Notes: generated by a model from the letters alone, not told the origin. A stretch of 64,000 bases of DNA from Desmodus rotundus (GCF_022682495.2 NC_071388.1:27264139-27328138); one strand, 5' to 3'. Positions 10,996-24,355 are shown, counted from the first letter of the stretch. Translations and numbers: made by a program.

Positions 10996-12396
10996 AAAAT
11001 GAGTTTGGTGGGCAAATAGCTTAACTATTCTCTTATTTCTTACTGATTAAGTCAAGGATTTATTTCTTGGATATTTTCACCTACTGCCACTTACCTAATA
11101 TGTCTGTATATAATAAATTTGTTATTGAATCCATATTGAGTCTTGGCATTTTTCTTCTATGAAGTTATAAATATTATAGTATATTAAACTCATGAACCAT
11201 ACTATCAACATATTCTTATGTATTTCTCTTTGTTTTATCAGCAGTTAGTCATTGTTTCACTTATTCAATTATATCTATTAGTGTATCAATTAATTGTTTA
11301 ATTTTTTTTACAACCCTTTTTTACCAGATCTGTAAAACTCCTATCCATAAAGTATGGTATTCTGAAATATGGGAGTAGGTGGTAGAGGAATCAGACCAAA
11401 ACAGATTCCACTGAATAAAGAGAACTGGGGATGAGAAATGATGGATCCATATAGTGCTCTTTGAAATTTTAAGTTGCATAACCCTACTTGGCCATTTAAA
11501 TGATGTATAAGTGTTACCTATACAAATTATCTAGTTTAAAATATATAAGTTAACAAACAAATTTAATTAAGTCAGTATACTTAAGGGGAAAGATGCCTGT
11601 CAGAAACCAGAATATAGAAAATAAGAGAGAGAAAAAAAACTGCAGGTGGCTTCTATTTGTAAACTGTAAAAAAGGTCGAAAGCTAGGCACACATGTTTGA
11701 TGTGACCAAACAGGTCACAGACGACCTAACGTGGAATTGAGCATGTGGCAGTATTAATGGTCTTGGCAAGCTCATTTTATAATAGTATATTTGTTTCTTT
11801 CATTGGTTTTTGGAAAACAACTAGATGCCATAGGTAATATTTAAGTGATGATTATGCCTATCCAAAAGTTTTATGTGCTTTACTTATCGACATCAACTAA
11901 TAAACAATTTTGTTTCTGTCCTCCGTGTAAACTGGCTAAGGATGGTGATATTGTAGCTTTCTGAGGCTTATAGTGCATTCCCTGCACTTACTATCAGCCA
12001 GGTGCACTGAGTCACCCCTGAAGGGAGAGTAGAAATTCAAGAGTCCTTTAGTTGTTTTCTTTTCTCTTAATAACTACCTATTTTTATTATCTTGTTTTCC
12101 TTTCCCATTTCCATTTCCTTTTCACTTCCTAATTTCTTTTATTCTTTTCTATGTCTGTTTCTCATGACACTTATGAATGATGATACATCATTTTCAGGCC
12201 AGGTAACTAAAGTTAATTATATATAATCTCCTTTTTCTATATCTGCTTTTTAAATTCTTTAACCACTCAATCAAATTTAACTTTCTTTTTTTAAAAAAAC
12301 AAAAGGATTCTTACTGATTTTTGTGTGTGTGAAAGAAGAATGAAATATTTAGGAATTCTCCAAGGGTAGGGTTAACTGTTTAAATAATTTACCAGA
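10996..12396. other. unassigned sequence with pyrimidine-rich tract
   Basis: No gene seen. A C/T-rich low-complexity stretch lies at about 12045-12165. Confidence 0.5.
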
Positions 12397-13640
12397 CAAG
12401 TTTTAGAACAGTTTTGATTTACAGAAAAAAATAAGCAGATATTGCAGAGAGTTTCCATATATCATCTGAATCCCCCTCCGATAGTTTCCCCTATTATCAA
12501 CAGCTTGCGTTAGTGTAAAATATCTACTACAATTACTGAACCAATATTGACATATTAATGAAAGTCCATAGTTTTCATTAAGGCTCAGTCTTTTTATTGT
12601 TACAAGTCTATGGGTTTTGATAAATGCATGCCATATTTCACCCCCCATGACAGTGCATCATACAGAATAATTTCACGGCCCTGAAAGCCTCTATGCCTCG
12701 GCTATTTTGATCATTCTTTCCCTTCCTCCCTCAGATCCCTAACAATTTACACTGATGTTTTAACTGTCTCTATAGTTCTGCCTTTGCAAGATGGAGACAA
12801 CTGTAATTGAACAACAATAAAGAAAATAACAAAGAAAAAGAAAAGACAAGTAAAAAAAGAATGGTGTATTGTTGGAATAGCACAATATGGAAACTTCTCA
12901 GACTGGCTTCCTGCAGGTAGCAATATGAACTCAATATTTCTTCATATCTTTTTGCTGGTTGCTAGCTCATACTTTTTTATTGCTAGGTAAAATTTCATTC
13001 AAGGATGTACCACAATGTGTTTACCTAGGTACTTACTGAATGACATTTTGGTTGCTTCCAGTTTAGGGCACCTATGAATGAAGTTTCTGTACATGTGTGT
13101 GCAGTATTTTTGTGTGTATATAAGTTTTCAGTGTAGTTGCATAGATATCTGAAAGCATGACTGCTGCCCTGTACACTCAGTCTGCGTTTAGCTTTGTGAG
13201 AAATTGCTGAAGCGTCCTCCAGAGGGACTGTGCGATCTTACATTCCAACAGCAACAAATGAGAGGTCTGCCCCTCCAGGTTCCAGCCAGCATTTAGTGTG
13301 GTCAGCATTTTGGAATTTACCCATTACATAAGACTGTAGTGGTATCCTATAGTTATTTTAATTTTCAATTCCCTAATGACATGATGTTGAACACCATTTC
13401 AAATGCTTGTGTGCCATCTTTATATTGCCTTTGAGATGTCCATTTAGATTACTTGTACATTTTTCTGACTTTTACATTTGGATGTATAACTAACAAAAGC
13501 ACTATTATTGCAATGAGCATTCTTTTTCCACCAAACTTCAAGGTTATCTTTGTCAACAATTACTTAGTGGCATGATGTGTGGGTCAGTTTTTTAATCTAT
13601 ATTCTGTTCCATATGTGTTTTAAACAATACTTTAGAATTT
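12397..13640 (-). mobile_element. ancient L1M, antisense (3' UTR into ORF2 end)
   Basis: Reverse complement of an old L1M 3' end. It contains 'gttttagaacagttttgatt', 'tttcccctattatcaacagc', 'ctgaaccaatattgacatat', 'actgtctctatagttctgcc', 'ttgctgaagcgtcctccaga' and 'ccagccagcatttagtgtgg', in the order expected. It is interrupted at 12791-12858 by a younger L1 tail. ORF2 is full of stops. Confidence 0.82.
12791..12858 (+). mobile_element. tiny bat L1 3'-tail insertion
   Basis: 'atggagacaactgtaattga' and 'acaacaataaag' are the last ~30 bases of bat L1, followed by a ~40-base A-rich tail. The fragment sits within the antisense L1M. Compare the same terminus at 63914-63950. Extremely 5'-truncated, and the target duplication is unclear. 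Confidence 0.75.
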
Positions 13641-15077
13641 TTACGATTAAATTTTATTTATGTATTCCTATACATTGTATGTAATTCTATATACTGCACT
13701 TATTCACACCCAAATACTCAATGTTAACTTTTGTAATATTTTGATGAGTATTCTTCAAGTCAATAAAACGATTTTTATGACTAAGTGTATTTCTGATGCT
13801 GGAATGTCTCATATTCTAACACTTGGGAAAATGTTAAATGAATTATGTTAAAAGCCTGTGTCAAAAACTGCTGATTCTGGAAGGTTTACTTGACATAGGG
13901 ATAGATGAAGCGCTTATATGGGCATAATACAATGCTGGGGATGACTGGGAAGACTGAATTGTATAATGCATCACCTCCCTTCAGCCACAGATGCCATCAG
14001 GAAAGGCTGATAGACCTGAGGGTGTGATGGCAACTATAGTTTCCACATTCTCACTTACAATTGGTGTGGCCAGTTGAGAGCTCCCAGTGACTGAGAAGAG
14101 CAGGCTTTGTCGGCTATATTACTCTGCAGAGACCAGAGCCTGCACGGCCTAGTGGAGATATCACTGAGTGGTGGAAACATTCAATGAAATGGAAAATAGG
14201 ATCTTTCAGAGAACTGATGCTGTCAGCTGAACTCTGTACGGCAGCAAAAAATAACTATAATTGAGGCAACTTAGCTCAATATTCAGCTTTTCCAGTTTTT
14301 GCTTAATGAAACAAGGTACCCAGACCTGGCCTCACTGGTGTGGGTTATACCTCGGAGTACCTGTTTTTTTTCTAGGAGTGGTGGGCTGTGTAAGGGGAGG
14401 TCTTGCTGGAGATAAAATGAAAGCTTTCTATAATTCATAAACATGGATCTCAGAATCATTTAATAAGGACACTAAATGAAATGGAAATGCATTTGATTTC
14501 TGAGCTAATTGGTAGAGCTGAACAGGAAAGTTACACTAATCCACTCCAAACATGGATAAGCTGTTTAAACAGTTATAGTCTACCGTCTAGTTAGATCTGG
14601 AAAGTCAAGTAGAGAGATTTGTGGATTTATTTATGGTGAGGTTGTGAAATGACATAGAAATTATTAAAGAATCTGCTTTGCATAATCTTTATCCTTTGTT
14701 TTATTCAAGGTTGATTTATCTCTCATAAGAGCTTAAGATAATTCAAGTCAAACTCCCATCCGTTTTGTAACTCTCGAATGATGTAGACTGTCTCTGTATT
14801 TGGAATTCTCTGGTAATTAAACCAATCCAGAGTTGCTCATGTAGTTTTGGTTAAAACTTTAATAGTTTTATCCATCTTTTCTTAAATCGAATTATAAACT
14901 CTGGCCGAATACTACAGAGTATATTTTGCATGTGTGTTTGTGTGTGTGTGTGTATTGGGAGTGAGATTTTCTCCCTTTAACTGAATTCTGAATCACATGG
15001 AAGAAGTGATAAGGATATGATATTTAACATAAGAAGACTTTAAATATTGTTTTCTCTATTTTATCTTAAGAAAATTG
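13641..15077. other. unassigned; GC-richer unique patch at 13860-14430
   Basis: No exon recognised. The 13860-14430 part is less AT-rich than its flanks, lacks repeat signatures, and could be a conserved non-coding element; this is not shown by the sequence alone. A short TG run lies at 14929-14953. Confidence 0.45.
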
Positions 15078-15320
15078 AAACATACTCAGATACAAAGAAC
15101 ATACTGATTGTTGTCAGAGGGGAGAGGGGTTAATAACGTGAAGGGATTGAAAAGTAGAAATTGGTATAGTCATGGATATGTAAATTACATTATAGGGAAT
15201 AAATAGTCAATAATATTGTAATAACTATGTACATTACCAGGCATATCCTAGAAATATCGGGGGAACACTTTGTGAAGTGTATGATTGTCTACCACTGAAA
15301 CTAATCCAAATAAAAAGATA
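15078..15320 (+). mobile_element. L1 3' UTR (L1MA-like), 5'-truncated
   Basis: 'catactgattgttgtcagag' followed by 'gtgaagggattgaaaagtag', 'caataatattgtaataacta' and 'acactttgtgaagtgtatga' follow the 3' UTR of L1MA-type elements. The A-rich tail is near 15305-15320. Confidence 0.8.
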
Positions 15321-16955
15321 AAATGATAGATGAGAATATAGGAGATATACTAACTTCAAAAAATCAGTTACTAGCAATATCATTAGCCATCAGAATATAA
15401 TTTAATTTTGGCTATGAGGCAGCTATTTAACCAAATGAATTAGTTATATGTAGCAATAAGGATAATGCCCAGAAACATGATATTTAGTAAATAAAACAAA
15501 TTGCGCAATAAATGAAAGAAATGAACATGGGAGAATACTTAAATATCAATTCCCTCATCAATACCACTGAGGCATAATGGTTAATATAATTAACAATTTA
15601 AATATTGTAAACTTGACATTCAGAAAATACTTTTAAAATACCTTTATTGTGATATTGTTTTTCTTGTTGTTTAGGTTGCATGCATATCAATTGAATATGT
15701 TGCTCAACCTTCACAAAAATTCACTCTTAATTCTCTTTTGAACAAAAATCATATATGTTTATTATCATTCTTCCCTTTTTCAACATATATCACTTCTAAA
15801 TTATATATTTTAAATAGACCTGAATTTATTCTTCCTTTGAGTCTCTTAAACACATTCAACACACAGAATATATAGAAAGTTAAATGTCAATATTTTCTTT
15901 TTGCTATTATAGGGTGAGAATTTTAGTCAAGGTTGACAAAGATTATCTTACATTCTAAATTTGATTTGCCTAAAGTAAATAATAAACCTGTACTTCAAAA
16001 TAACTAAACTTTGTAAGAAACTGAGGAATATAATTTCAAGGCAATAATGCAATAGAAATGCCAAACTAGAGATCACTTAACCTTGAGTAAATTTGATTAC
16101 ATTCTAATGCCATTTGCTTAAAGGAAATGCAGTTTGAATTGCAGAATGACTCAGACATATGTTCTTTGTGGTATGCTTCTGAAATCAGATCCAGAAAATG
16201 GATATAATGTTATTTATTTTGAAATAAAAAAAGGAAATCGTTGAACCAAAATTTGGGATATTAAAATGTATCCTTCATCACTCTTTTTGTCATCAATTTT
16301 AATGATTTCATGTTAGTGTAATATGTCTGGAAATTCTTTTTTTTTGGCATGTTGATAAAACCTAATTTACATATTTAGTATCTGGTAATAATTCTATGGT
16401 GTCAACACTATACTAAAATAACTTGGCTGAATAATAAATAATATACAGATATTTGAACTTATGTATAGTATAAAAAACCATTTTGTTTAGTGAATGAATG
16501 TTATACTCTTTTCTCAGATTTATCTGAAAATCATGAAATGAATTTCATTCCCTTCCTCCCTCCCTCCATTAACTCACCAACCCACCTTCAACCTCCTCCC
16601 TCTTTCTAGGCCTACCTTTCTTCCTTCATTTTACTTACACAAATGCCTTTAATTATAGAAATAAGTATAGAAACAATAACAAGGTCCTTCCTTGTTTTAT
16701 GAGCACTAACAGGTCAACAGGTTTACAAATTTTAAAACAGTCCAAGTCATTGAGGTTTTGGTAGTATTGTAATTTTCTAATATTTATGTTTTATTAAATT
16801 TAGGGATGATGCCCTTTTAAAAAAATTATTTCACATAATCAAAATTAACAAAGAATTTTTTTTAATAATTTTAAGGGATCTATTTAGAGAGAAGAGGTAA
16901 GTCATTAGAGTTCAGCCCAGAAAATAAAGAAATAATAGACTACTTCATTTAGAAA
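15321..16955. other. unassigned AT-rich sequence
   Basis: No gene. A pyrimidine-rich stretch at 16545-16630 ('ccttcctccctccctccatt') is the only notable feature. Confidence 0.5.
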
Positions 16956-16963
16956 ATGTTCAG

Positions 16964-17171
16964 CCCTGGCTGGTATGGCTCAGTGGACTGAGTGCCAGCC
17001 TCTGAACTAAAGGGTCACCAGTTTGATTTCCAGTAAGTGCACATGCCTGGGTTCCTAGCCAGGTCCCCAGTTGGGGACACACAAGAGGCAACCACACATT
17101 GATGCTTCTCTCCCTCTCTTTCTCCCTCACTTCCCCTTCCTCTAAAAATAAATAAATAAAATATTTAAAAT
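16964..17171 (+). mobile_element. Ves SINE, full length
   Basis: Starts 'ccctggctggtatggctcag', has the A box 'tggctcagtgg', a degenerate B box, the T/C-rich 3' domain 'tctccctctctttctccctc' and an (AAAT)n tail. It is flanked by ATGTTCAG at 16956-16963 and 17172-17179, a good target-site duplication, which supports insertion by L1-driven retrotransposition. Confidence 0.95.
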
Positions 17172-17179
17172 ATGTTCAG

Positions 17180-20100
17180 ATTATTCAGAGGGTTATAGAC
17201 ATGTGGTCAACATCCTTAAAGAACTTGGTATATGCCCTCTAGTTAGTAAAGGTTAATTATTTTTATTTTTCATTCACATTTTTGATCAATAAAACAAAAA
17301 TCATATTATATTGTAAAATATATATTGTAAAATATTGTATATTGGTAAAAGATAAAGTTTTACAAATTTCTCATTTAATTTAATTCTCATAAATTTTTCA
17401 TATGTATCTTTAAGTTCTCTATGATGCTTTATAATGTTCTAATTTATCTGTTAATGTATCATATATTTATCTCTTTTCTATACTATATCTAGAAGCTAAA
17501 AATGATATTTTTATATGAGGCAAGAAAATGTATGCCGCAAATATTTACATATAAATTAATATCTATATGTAAAGAAATCTTCATTGACATGTAAAGTGCT
17601 AGTGATAGAAAAATCCCACGTTTATATGAAAAATAACATGCTTTTTTTTGTTTTTGCCTTCTTTAAGCACATGTCTAGCCATTGCATAAATGGAAAAAAA
17701 TTTTCAAGCTGCAATTAGAAACCCTCAGTGAAACAATGGTACATGTTCATGGAATGCATAGCTTTTTCTGGGCTAGCATTGATGCTCCCATGCCTATATA
17801 CAATATCGTGGGGGAGGAAGGGTTCGGATTCTGGTATGGTAGTTGGTGGGTAGGCGCTCAGTGCATTTTTAGTGAATGTATCATTAACAACTATACATTC
17901 CTGTTTCTGTCTTACAAATGACTTTTCAGAGTACAATCTAAAAAGTGCCTTTCTCTATTATAAAATTTAGTTTGGGATTTGGAGCATTTCTTTGAACATA
18001 TTTAACAAGTTAAAGGTGAAGTCAGAATGGTCTTATGGAAAAGACTATGTCAACATTTTGTCTTTGAAGGAAGAATTTGGAGAGAAATATTGGAAATTAG
18101 ACACCAAAACAATTTCTTCAGCATTATTGGTTTCATTTTTCCACAGGGTCATTATACTTGAAAACAGGTGAATTTTCATACCTTAAATTTGCCTGAATTT
18201 GACAAAAAAAGTAATGAAGTAACATTTTACATTGATAAAGAAAATTTGAGGACAAAAATAAATCTATCTGTTTCTTTTGAGTTTTAATTAGAATAATCAT
18301 ATTCTACATGACAATATTTATATGTAAAGAAATCCAATATACTACTTAAATAACATGAATATTGTTGCTTACTGCAGTTAATTCAATAAATAACATTTAA
18401 GAATTATTATTTGATAAGTGGACATTATGTTTCATGCTTTATTTTTTCCCATCTGCAAATACAGTCTCTTATTTGACATGCAGTCATTAAGGTATAACTT
18501 GTGCCCAGGAAAAGTCAAGAGGATGGTGTCTCAGCATCGCCTAATGGTTGAATTGACACCATGGTCATTCCCTGCTCATAAATGTCAATAAATTAACTTA
18601 TTTAGAAATATGTATACATGGAGTACTCAAATGTGTTGGCATCTTCACAGATGTTTCATTTCTTTTTAGCAATTCATTGCTTCTTGGCCAATTCACAGTG
18701 AGACAGATTCAAGAGCTCTTAATTGTGCAGTATTTTTATTACTTTAGAAGCTATAAATATAAGGGAGATCAGTATCAAAGAACATGATATTAACTTTATA
18801 TTTTTGCATCTAAAAATCATATAAATAGAAGCCAAAACCAAGGAAAACAGTTCTTCTCAAGAATATTTCCATGTTCCAATATGGGAAAAATTTCAACTCA
18901 TAAATTTTCATTTTAACCCCCCACTTAGAAAACAAATATATTGAGCTATTAATGCTGTTATCAATAATTAATGGTTAGCATTTCTAAGGGCCAAATTTTT
19001 AAAGCAGGCTAATCAATTCAGAGAACAGCATTTAGCCTTGATGTTTTCAGTTAAACAATTAAAAAATCAGAATATTATACATTATACCCTTGATAGTTTT
19101 GAATAGAATATATATTTTTCTGGTTAAGGTTGTTTTCTGGTTTCACTAAACAGGAAACTGGTAGAAATTGTTTTATATTTTCATATAACTTTATAGGATA
19201 CAACTTTCTCACATGGACCTAGCTCTAAACATGCATTTTGGGAATCAATACAGCATTTTTCCCATGATAATATGTGTTTCCAATCATGTTATTTTTCAAA
19301 GTGTCTACAGAATGCTGTCTTAAATATATTCCTTTCTTACATGCACCCCACATGGATATGTTTCTTCACTCTTATAATGGAAGTGTGATATAAATGAATT
19401 TCTACTATGGCTGCCAACTGAGGAATATTCTCTTTGTGAAAGGAGCTGTCATTGATTCTGAATCTCTGTTCTGCATATCCTCCTGTAATAGACCCTGCTA
19501 TTTTATTTTCACAGGAAAATAGCAAATACTGTCTAGTGTTTCTGAATTTCTCCTCTGCAAATTAAGGCAGATGAGAAACGTGCAGCCTAGAATTCAGTAG
19601 TCCAAATCCAGCAACTCCGTTTAAAGAAACAGCCCTGCAGGGGTGACCTTCCGTCAGTGCTGGATGGATTTTCAGAGATATATTTTCTCGCTGGAAAAGC
19701 GAGAATTCAGATTAGCTCTGAGCCTTGTTGTTTTATAGGTCCTGAGTAAGTGAATTAGCTGTTAACAGGATAATCGGTGCAAGTAAAAAAAGTCAGATGC
19801 TTTAGTTGCACAACTGATGTCTTCTCAATAGCATTATATGCAAGGCGCGTAAATTAGATAGAGTAACATGTATATAATCCATATGCATTTGAGAGGTAGC
19901 TTGGAAATAGCCCCAAATTCATCAGAAATGACTATAAGGAAAAGAACCAAATGGAAAACTAATTCCTGGTTTTCATGTTTTAAATGGAATATTGATGATA
20001 TTCTATTCCTCCTATCGTCAACATAAAATTTATAATAAGAAATTAAGAATTGCACTTTATATTGCTTACTATTATCAAGTGCACAATAAAATCTCAAGAG

Positions 20101-20184
20101 TTTACATTATATACATTAGTAAATTCAGAGTTGTAGGATCAAGCAAATTTTCCTCAGTATACTTTAATTGGGAATTGAGTTATG
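17180..20184. other. unassigned AT-rich sequence; possible conserved patch 19560-19800
   Basis: No gene recognised. Overlapping opposite-strand open frames at 17682-17936 show no domain. The 19560-19800 stretch is less AT-rich and holds a perfect 7-bp stem with a 7-base loop (TTCTCGC at 19685-19691, GCGAGAA at 19699-19705). Confidence 0.45.
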
Positions 20185-20375
20185 TACTTGACTCAAAGTG
20201 TGGATGGGGACTCCATATACACCCTGCAACAGTGTTTTTAAACTAATCACATGTGAGTCTTGTTAAAAATGCAGATTTTGACTCTAAAGTTATGGGGTAG
20301 GACAGGAGAATCTGTATTTGATGTGAGGTTTCATGCTGGTCCACCAACCTTTTTTTGTTATATCAAAGTCCTAGG
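20185..20375 (+). mobile_element. MER5A-like hAT (Charlie) element
   Basis: 'cttgactcaaagtgtggatg' near the left end, 'cttgttaaaaatgcagattt' in the middle, and 'gagaatctgtatttgatgtg' then 'tgctggtccaccaacc' at the right follow the non-autonomous hAT element MER5A. No coding content expected. The terminal repeats are eroded. Confidence 0.75.
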
Positions 20376-20489
20376 CTCTTATAATGCATTTGATAATATG
20401 AAGGTCTTAAAATTAATATGAATAGGGTAATTTTTATTATAGAATTCATAATTAAATGTTAAGATATCAAAGACTAGAAAATAAAATCT

Positions 20490-20680
20490 TTCTGGGGGTG
20501 TTACAGAAGGTTTCATTGTGCTGGTCACATTTGAATTGAGTTGGGGGTGTGTGTAGAATTTTGCTAATCAGATTATTAAGGAAAGATACTCTCATTTCTG
20601 GCAGGAAGAATAACATAATATCTAAATACAATGTCTCATGAACTCTGGGAAGGATATTGAGGGATATGTTGGCCCAAATT
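20490..20680 (-). mobile_element. possible L2 fragment, antisense
   Basis: 'gtcacatttgaattgagttg' and later 'tctggcaggaagaataacat' resemble the reverse complement of the L2 3' region (motif like CACATTTGAGCTGAGT). Very diverged; family uncertain. Confidence 0.4.
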
Positions 20681-22877
20681 AACCAAATGAGTTTTACACT
20701 CTATAATTTTCATAAACATAGAGGTTTACATATAGTGGAGTAAAATTATTGCTTTATTTTTAAGAAAATAATTTTGAAAACATCTTTAAGATGTGTTAAG
20801 GTATAAAGCCCTGTGACAATGAAGCCAAGTATAAAACCCATACAATAGTTCAACTGACAAAAGAGAAAGGTCTACATTAGAGCAGAAATCTGGGGAATGG
20901 AGAAGAGGAGCCCATTTTAATAGATATTACTGAGTTTTAATAATAGCGACTGGTGAATAATTGGGTATGGGAATCAGAAAGGGGAGGCCTTAAATTATGA
21001 TATCAGTTTTTCTATTTCAGGAGAGAGGCTTAAATGATAACACCATTAGAAATTTTATGTTAATATTTTTATTTTTATTAAAACATAGCTACTACCACTC
21101 ATAAACTCAGTAATTGTTCTATCTCTATGTTCTTAAACTTAATAGATGATAATTATCAACTCAGGTATTACAGATATGACTTTCTTTTCAAATATCATGC
21201 TGATCAAAATACTTTTATGTTTAAAAATAGAAGTGATTTCCATAGCCTTCAGAGTTTTAAACAAGTACATCTTCAGTATGATCATAAGAGAAGATAATGT
21301 TTTTTTGTTACTTTACTTTACGTGTCACTTGTCAATTAATTTTTCCTGGGCTTTTGATAGTTTTATTTTCAATAGAAAATAATCCTTTCTGTTATAATTG
21401 GACCATTTGCACTTTTATTGGATTCTATAACTGCATGTTCATCAATGAGAGTGGAAACACTATCAAAAAGTTAACATACACAGTTGCAGGCATGTGAAGG
21501 ATAAGGGAGTTTATGGGTTTTGTGGATAACTAAGATTAAAAATATGTAATAGAATTTTAATTCAGAACTCTACTATATACTACTACCACTTTATTTTTTA
21601 CAAGAAGAACATGTTTCATAAACCTTTATTGGATATTTTTAACTCAACTGTAGATAAATAACAATGTAAAAGGAAAAATGTTTTGCACAAAAATGAGTAT
21701 AAATATAAAGCATTCCTTTCAATAGTATCCTGCAATATTTATAATAGTGAACAGCAAGACTTTCAGAAACTTGAGCATATAATAGTAATTTGTCATTTTT
21801 CTCCAAGTTCATTGACATTGTCAAGGCATATTTAACTCAGCAGGAGAATTTAAATTTCATACTTGGTAATTTCATGAAGTATTCTTCTTACCCTGAGGTT
21901 TCAGCTAAAAACTCCCTTTTCATTTCTTTCAATAAATTACTATCTATTCATATCTCATCGCTTCATTAGAATGTTCAGATGCAAATAATCAAAACAGCAC
22001 CTGCTTTCAAACTATGTTTATACAAAAGTTTTACTTCTGATTTGTAATTTGGATAATGGCTGGAGAAATGTTTATGAATGTAATCTTTGTAGGCAAGCAG
22101 AGTGAGGGAGTTTGGTTAGAATCCCGTGTGGTGTAACATGATCTGTTTTATCAGTTGGCTTGGATTTAAATTGGTTGAATTTTATTAGAATATTATTATC
22201 ACTGGGGAAAAATAAAACAAAGGAAGACAAAATAGAATATGTCATTTAAATCTTAATAAGCAAAAGGAAAGAAATATTATCTTTAGCAGGAATTATGTGC
22301 TCTTACCAGTTTTACTCTAAATCCATTTGATGAAGAATATCTCTCTCAAACCTCTTTCAAAGGTACATAGTACGTTACTTTATACTTCTCCTTTCCCTAC
22401 CCTATTCCCAAACTGATGTCCTCTACATTCTTTCCTCATGGTATATAGAAATGATTTTAGAAATCTGAGCATTCACGGTCTTTAAGACCTTTCTTTAACC
22501 AATGTGTTGAATGCTATCTTATGGTTATAAGGAACCAAAATGCTTATACAAAGCAAGAAATCAGCCTGATGTGTTTCACTGTTCATTTGGTCCCCATTCA
22601 ACGTGATGCATAGATGTTATCCACTCTGCTCCTTCCTTCTTGATGGTAAAATATTTAATAATCTGAATATCCCAGTGTCTCGTTGCCAGTACTGCTCACT
22701 GCAAAGTGAGCATTAACAGAAGGAATTGTGCACTATCTTCCAGTCAGAACTAATCCCAAATCCAAGAAAAAAGATAAAATTTATACAAATTCTATTGTTC
22801 TTCCTTTTAGAGGGTATTCTGGAAATATGCACACATAATTGGGTCTATTTTTCTTAATAATTGTACCATGTTTACTT
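20681..22877. other. unassigned sequence
   Basis: No gene. The 20860-21060 stretch faintly resembles an ancient interspersed repeat but cannot be assigned. The rest is AT-rich with no recognised family. Confidence 0.45.
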
Positions 22878-23072
22878 CAGGGTCCAGCAGAAGTAAAGCT
22901 TGCTTGAGTATGGTTGGTAGGGTAATAATATGGGTGTAATAATATATAGTTTGAATTTTAAAATTTCATTTAAAATGTCATATGATGTGCTTGAGTGTGA
23001 TATTGTTATGTTACAGAATTACATGCTTATAATTTCATAACAAGGGGGGGGCATTATTTGTGCCGGACCCTG
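22878..23072. mobile_element. MITE-like element with terminal inverted repeats
   Basis: Left end CAGGGTCCAGCAGAAGTAA (22878-22896) pairs with the reverse complement of the right end, CAGGGTCCGGCACAAATAA (23054-23072), at about 15 of 19 positions. The 195 bp between have no open frame. This is the architecture of a miniature DNA transposon, probably Tc1/mariner or hAT derived. A clear target duplication was not found, so the superfamily is left open. It contains a run of eight G near 23044-23051. Confidence 0.6.
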
Positions 23073-23484
23073 TATATTAACATTAATTGAACCAGAATTT
23101 GAAAGAAAGTATCTGGGGGTGAGAGGATACCCTGATTTTTTGCAACTTTTTATTAGTCTAAAACTAATTCAAAAGAAAAGTTAAAACAACCTGTAAGAAA
23201 AATAGGAGGGATAGGAAAAGGAGGCTGTGGGGACAGTAGCATAGGTAGAAACAGAAACATAATCTTTTTCTTTTCCTTTGTGAAAGACTAGAAGTAAGAT
23301 TAGGAATCAAAGCAGGGGAGAGGCCAAAAGCATTTTCAGATCTTAAGCAGGAGAAAGCCAATGAAGAAATAAGACCTTTTTTAAAATTTTAAAAAAATGT
23401 AAATTTGTTAAAGTTCTTAACAAAGCTTAAGCACAAATCAAATGCAAGTCTAGAGTAATTAAAATTATTGCCATATACTTTCAT

Positions 23485-23500
23485 ATGTGTGTGTGTGTGT
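23485..23500. repeat. (TG)n short microsatellite
   Basis: Eight TG units in AT-rich surroundings. Confidence 0.9.
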
Positions 23501-23529
23501 AATCTTATGGCTATACTTTTAATTACACT

Positions 23530-23635
23530 AGAATATATATATTTATATATTTATATTTATACATAGTATTTATATATATGCTATTTATAAATATATTTAT
23601 ATATTCAAGAATATATTTATATATATATAATTTCA
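23530..23635. repeat. AT-rich low-complexity tract
   Basis: Mixed TATATTT/TATA repeats, almost only A and T. Partly self-complementary because of composition. Confidence 0.85.
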
Positions 23636-24355
23636 CATCCTCTTAGCAGTTACCCAGGAATAGTGTCAAGAACAGCATTTTGGGCTATGTTAAAACTTTT
23701 ACCTTATGGGTCAGAAGTATTCATTTTTTTAAATTTAGAATTTTTCTCCTCTTTGGCAATTTTGACTAAATTGTTTTGGAGTGGGTCCAAGAACTGGTAT
23801 GAGAAAAAGAAAGGAGAGGGTGGGAGATAGCAGAATTTTAATTTACAGTCAGATTTGTAATCTAATCACTTTTTTTGTGAGAGGTTTATTTTTCTTCGTA
23901 GGACTACACTTTCCGGAATATAAACATTACACTAAAATTTACACCTTCTATCTTTCTACTTTGCAGTTTTTTATTATATTTAAACAAATAAAAGACAAGG
24001 TATTGCCTTGATAGGCTTAAAAGCAGCATTCCTGGTGTTGGAGGAGAGAATATCAGTATTTGACTTAAGCAACAGAGGGTGGGGCATGACCAAATGTCTC
24101 TGACCCTTTTCTTCAGTGGCTAGGACTTCTTTCTTTAAATAAAACATCTCATTTATCACATGCCACCAATTGATACTCAACACAGTCCCACCAGCCTTAT
24201 AGTTTATGAGAATCTATCTAGACACAGACACTAAACTGTCTGTCTGGTAGATGGATTTCTTGAATATAACTTTTTGCTATTTTAATTGTATTTATGGATA
24301 ATTATTCTAATAAATTTAGAAAAGTTAATCCATGGGCTGCTGTCATCTTTCATTT
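23636..24355. other. unassigned sequence
   Basis: No gene or repeat family recognised between the AT tract and the Ves SINE. Confidence 0.45.

Noticed and set aside
17682..17936. Overlapping open frames on both strands, possible small gene or processed pseudogene
   Set aside because: No similarity to any protein I recognise, no poly-A tail, no target duplication.
23530..23635. Self-complementary AT tract as an origin or structural element
   Set aside because: Composition alone explains the self-complementarity; common low-complexity sequence.
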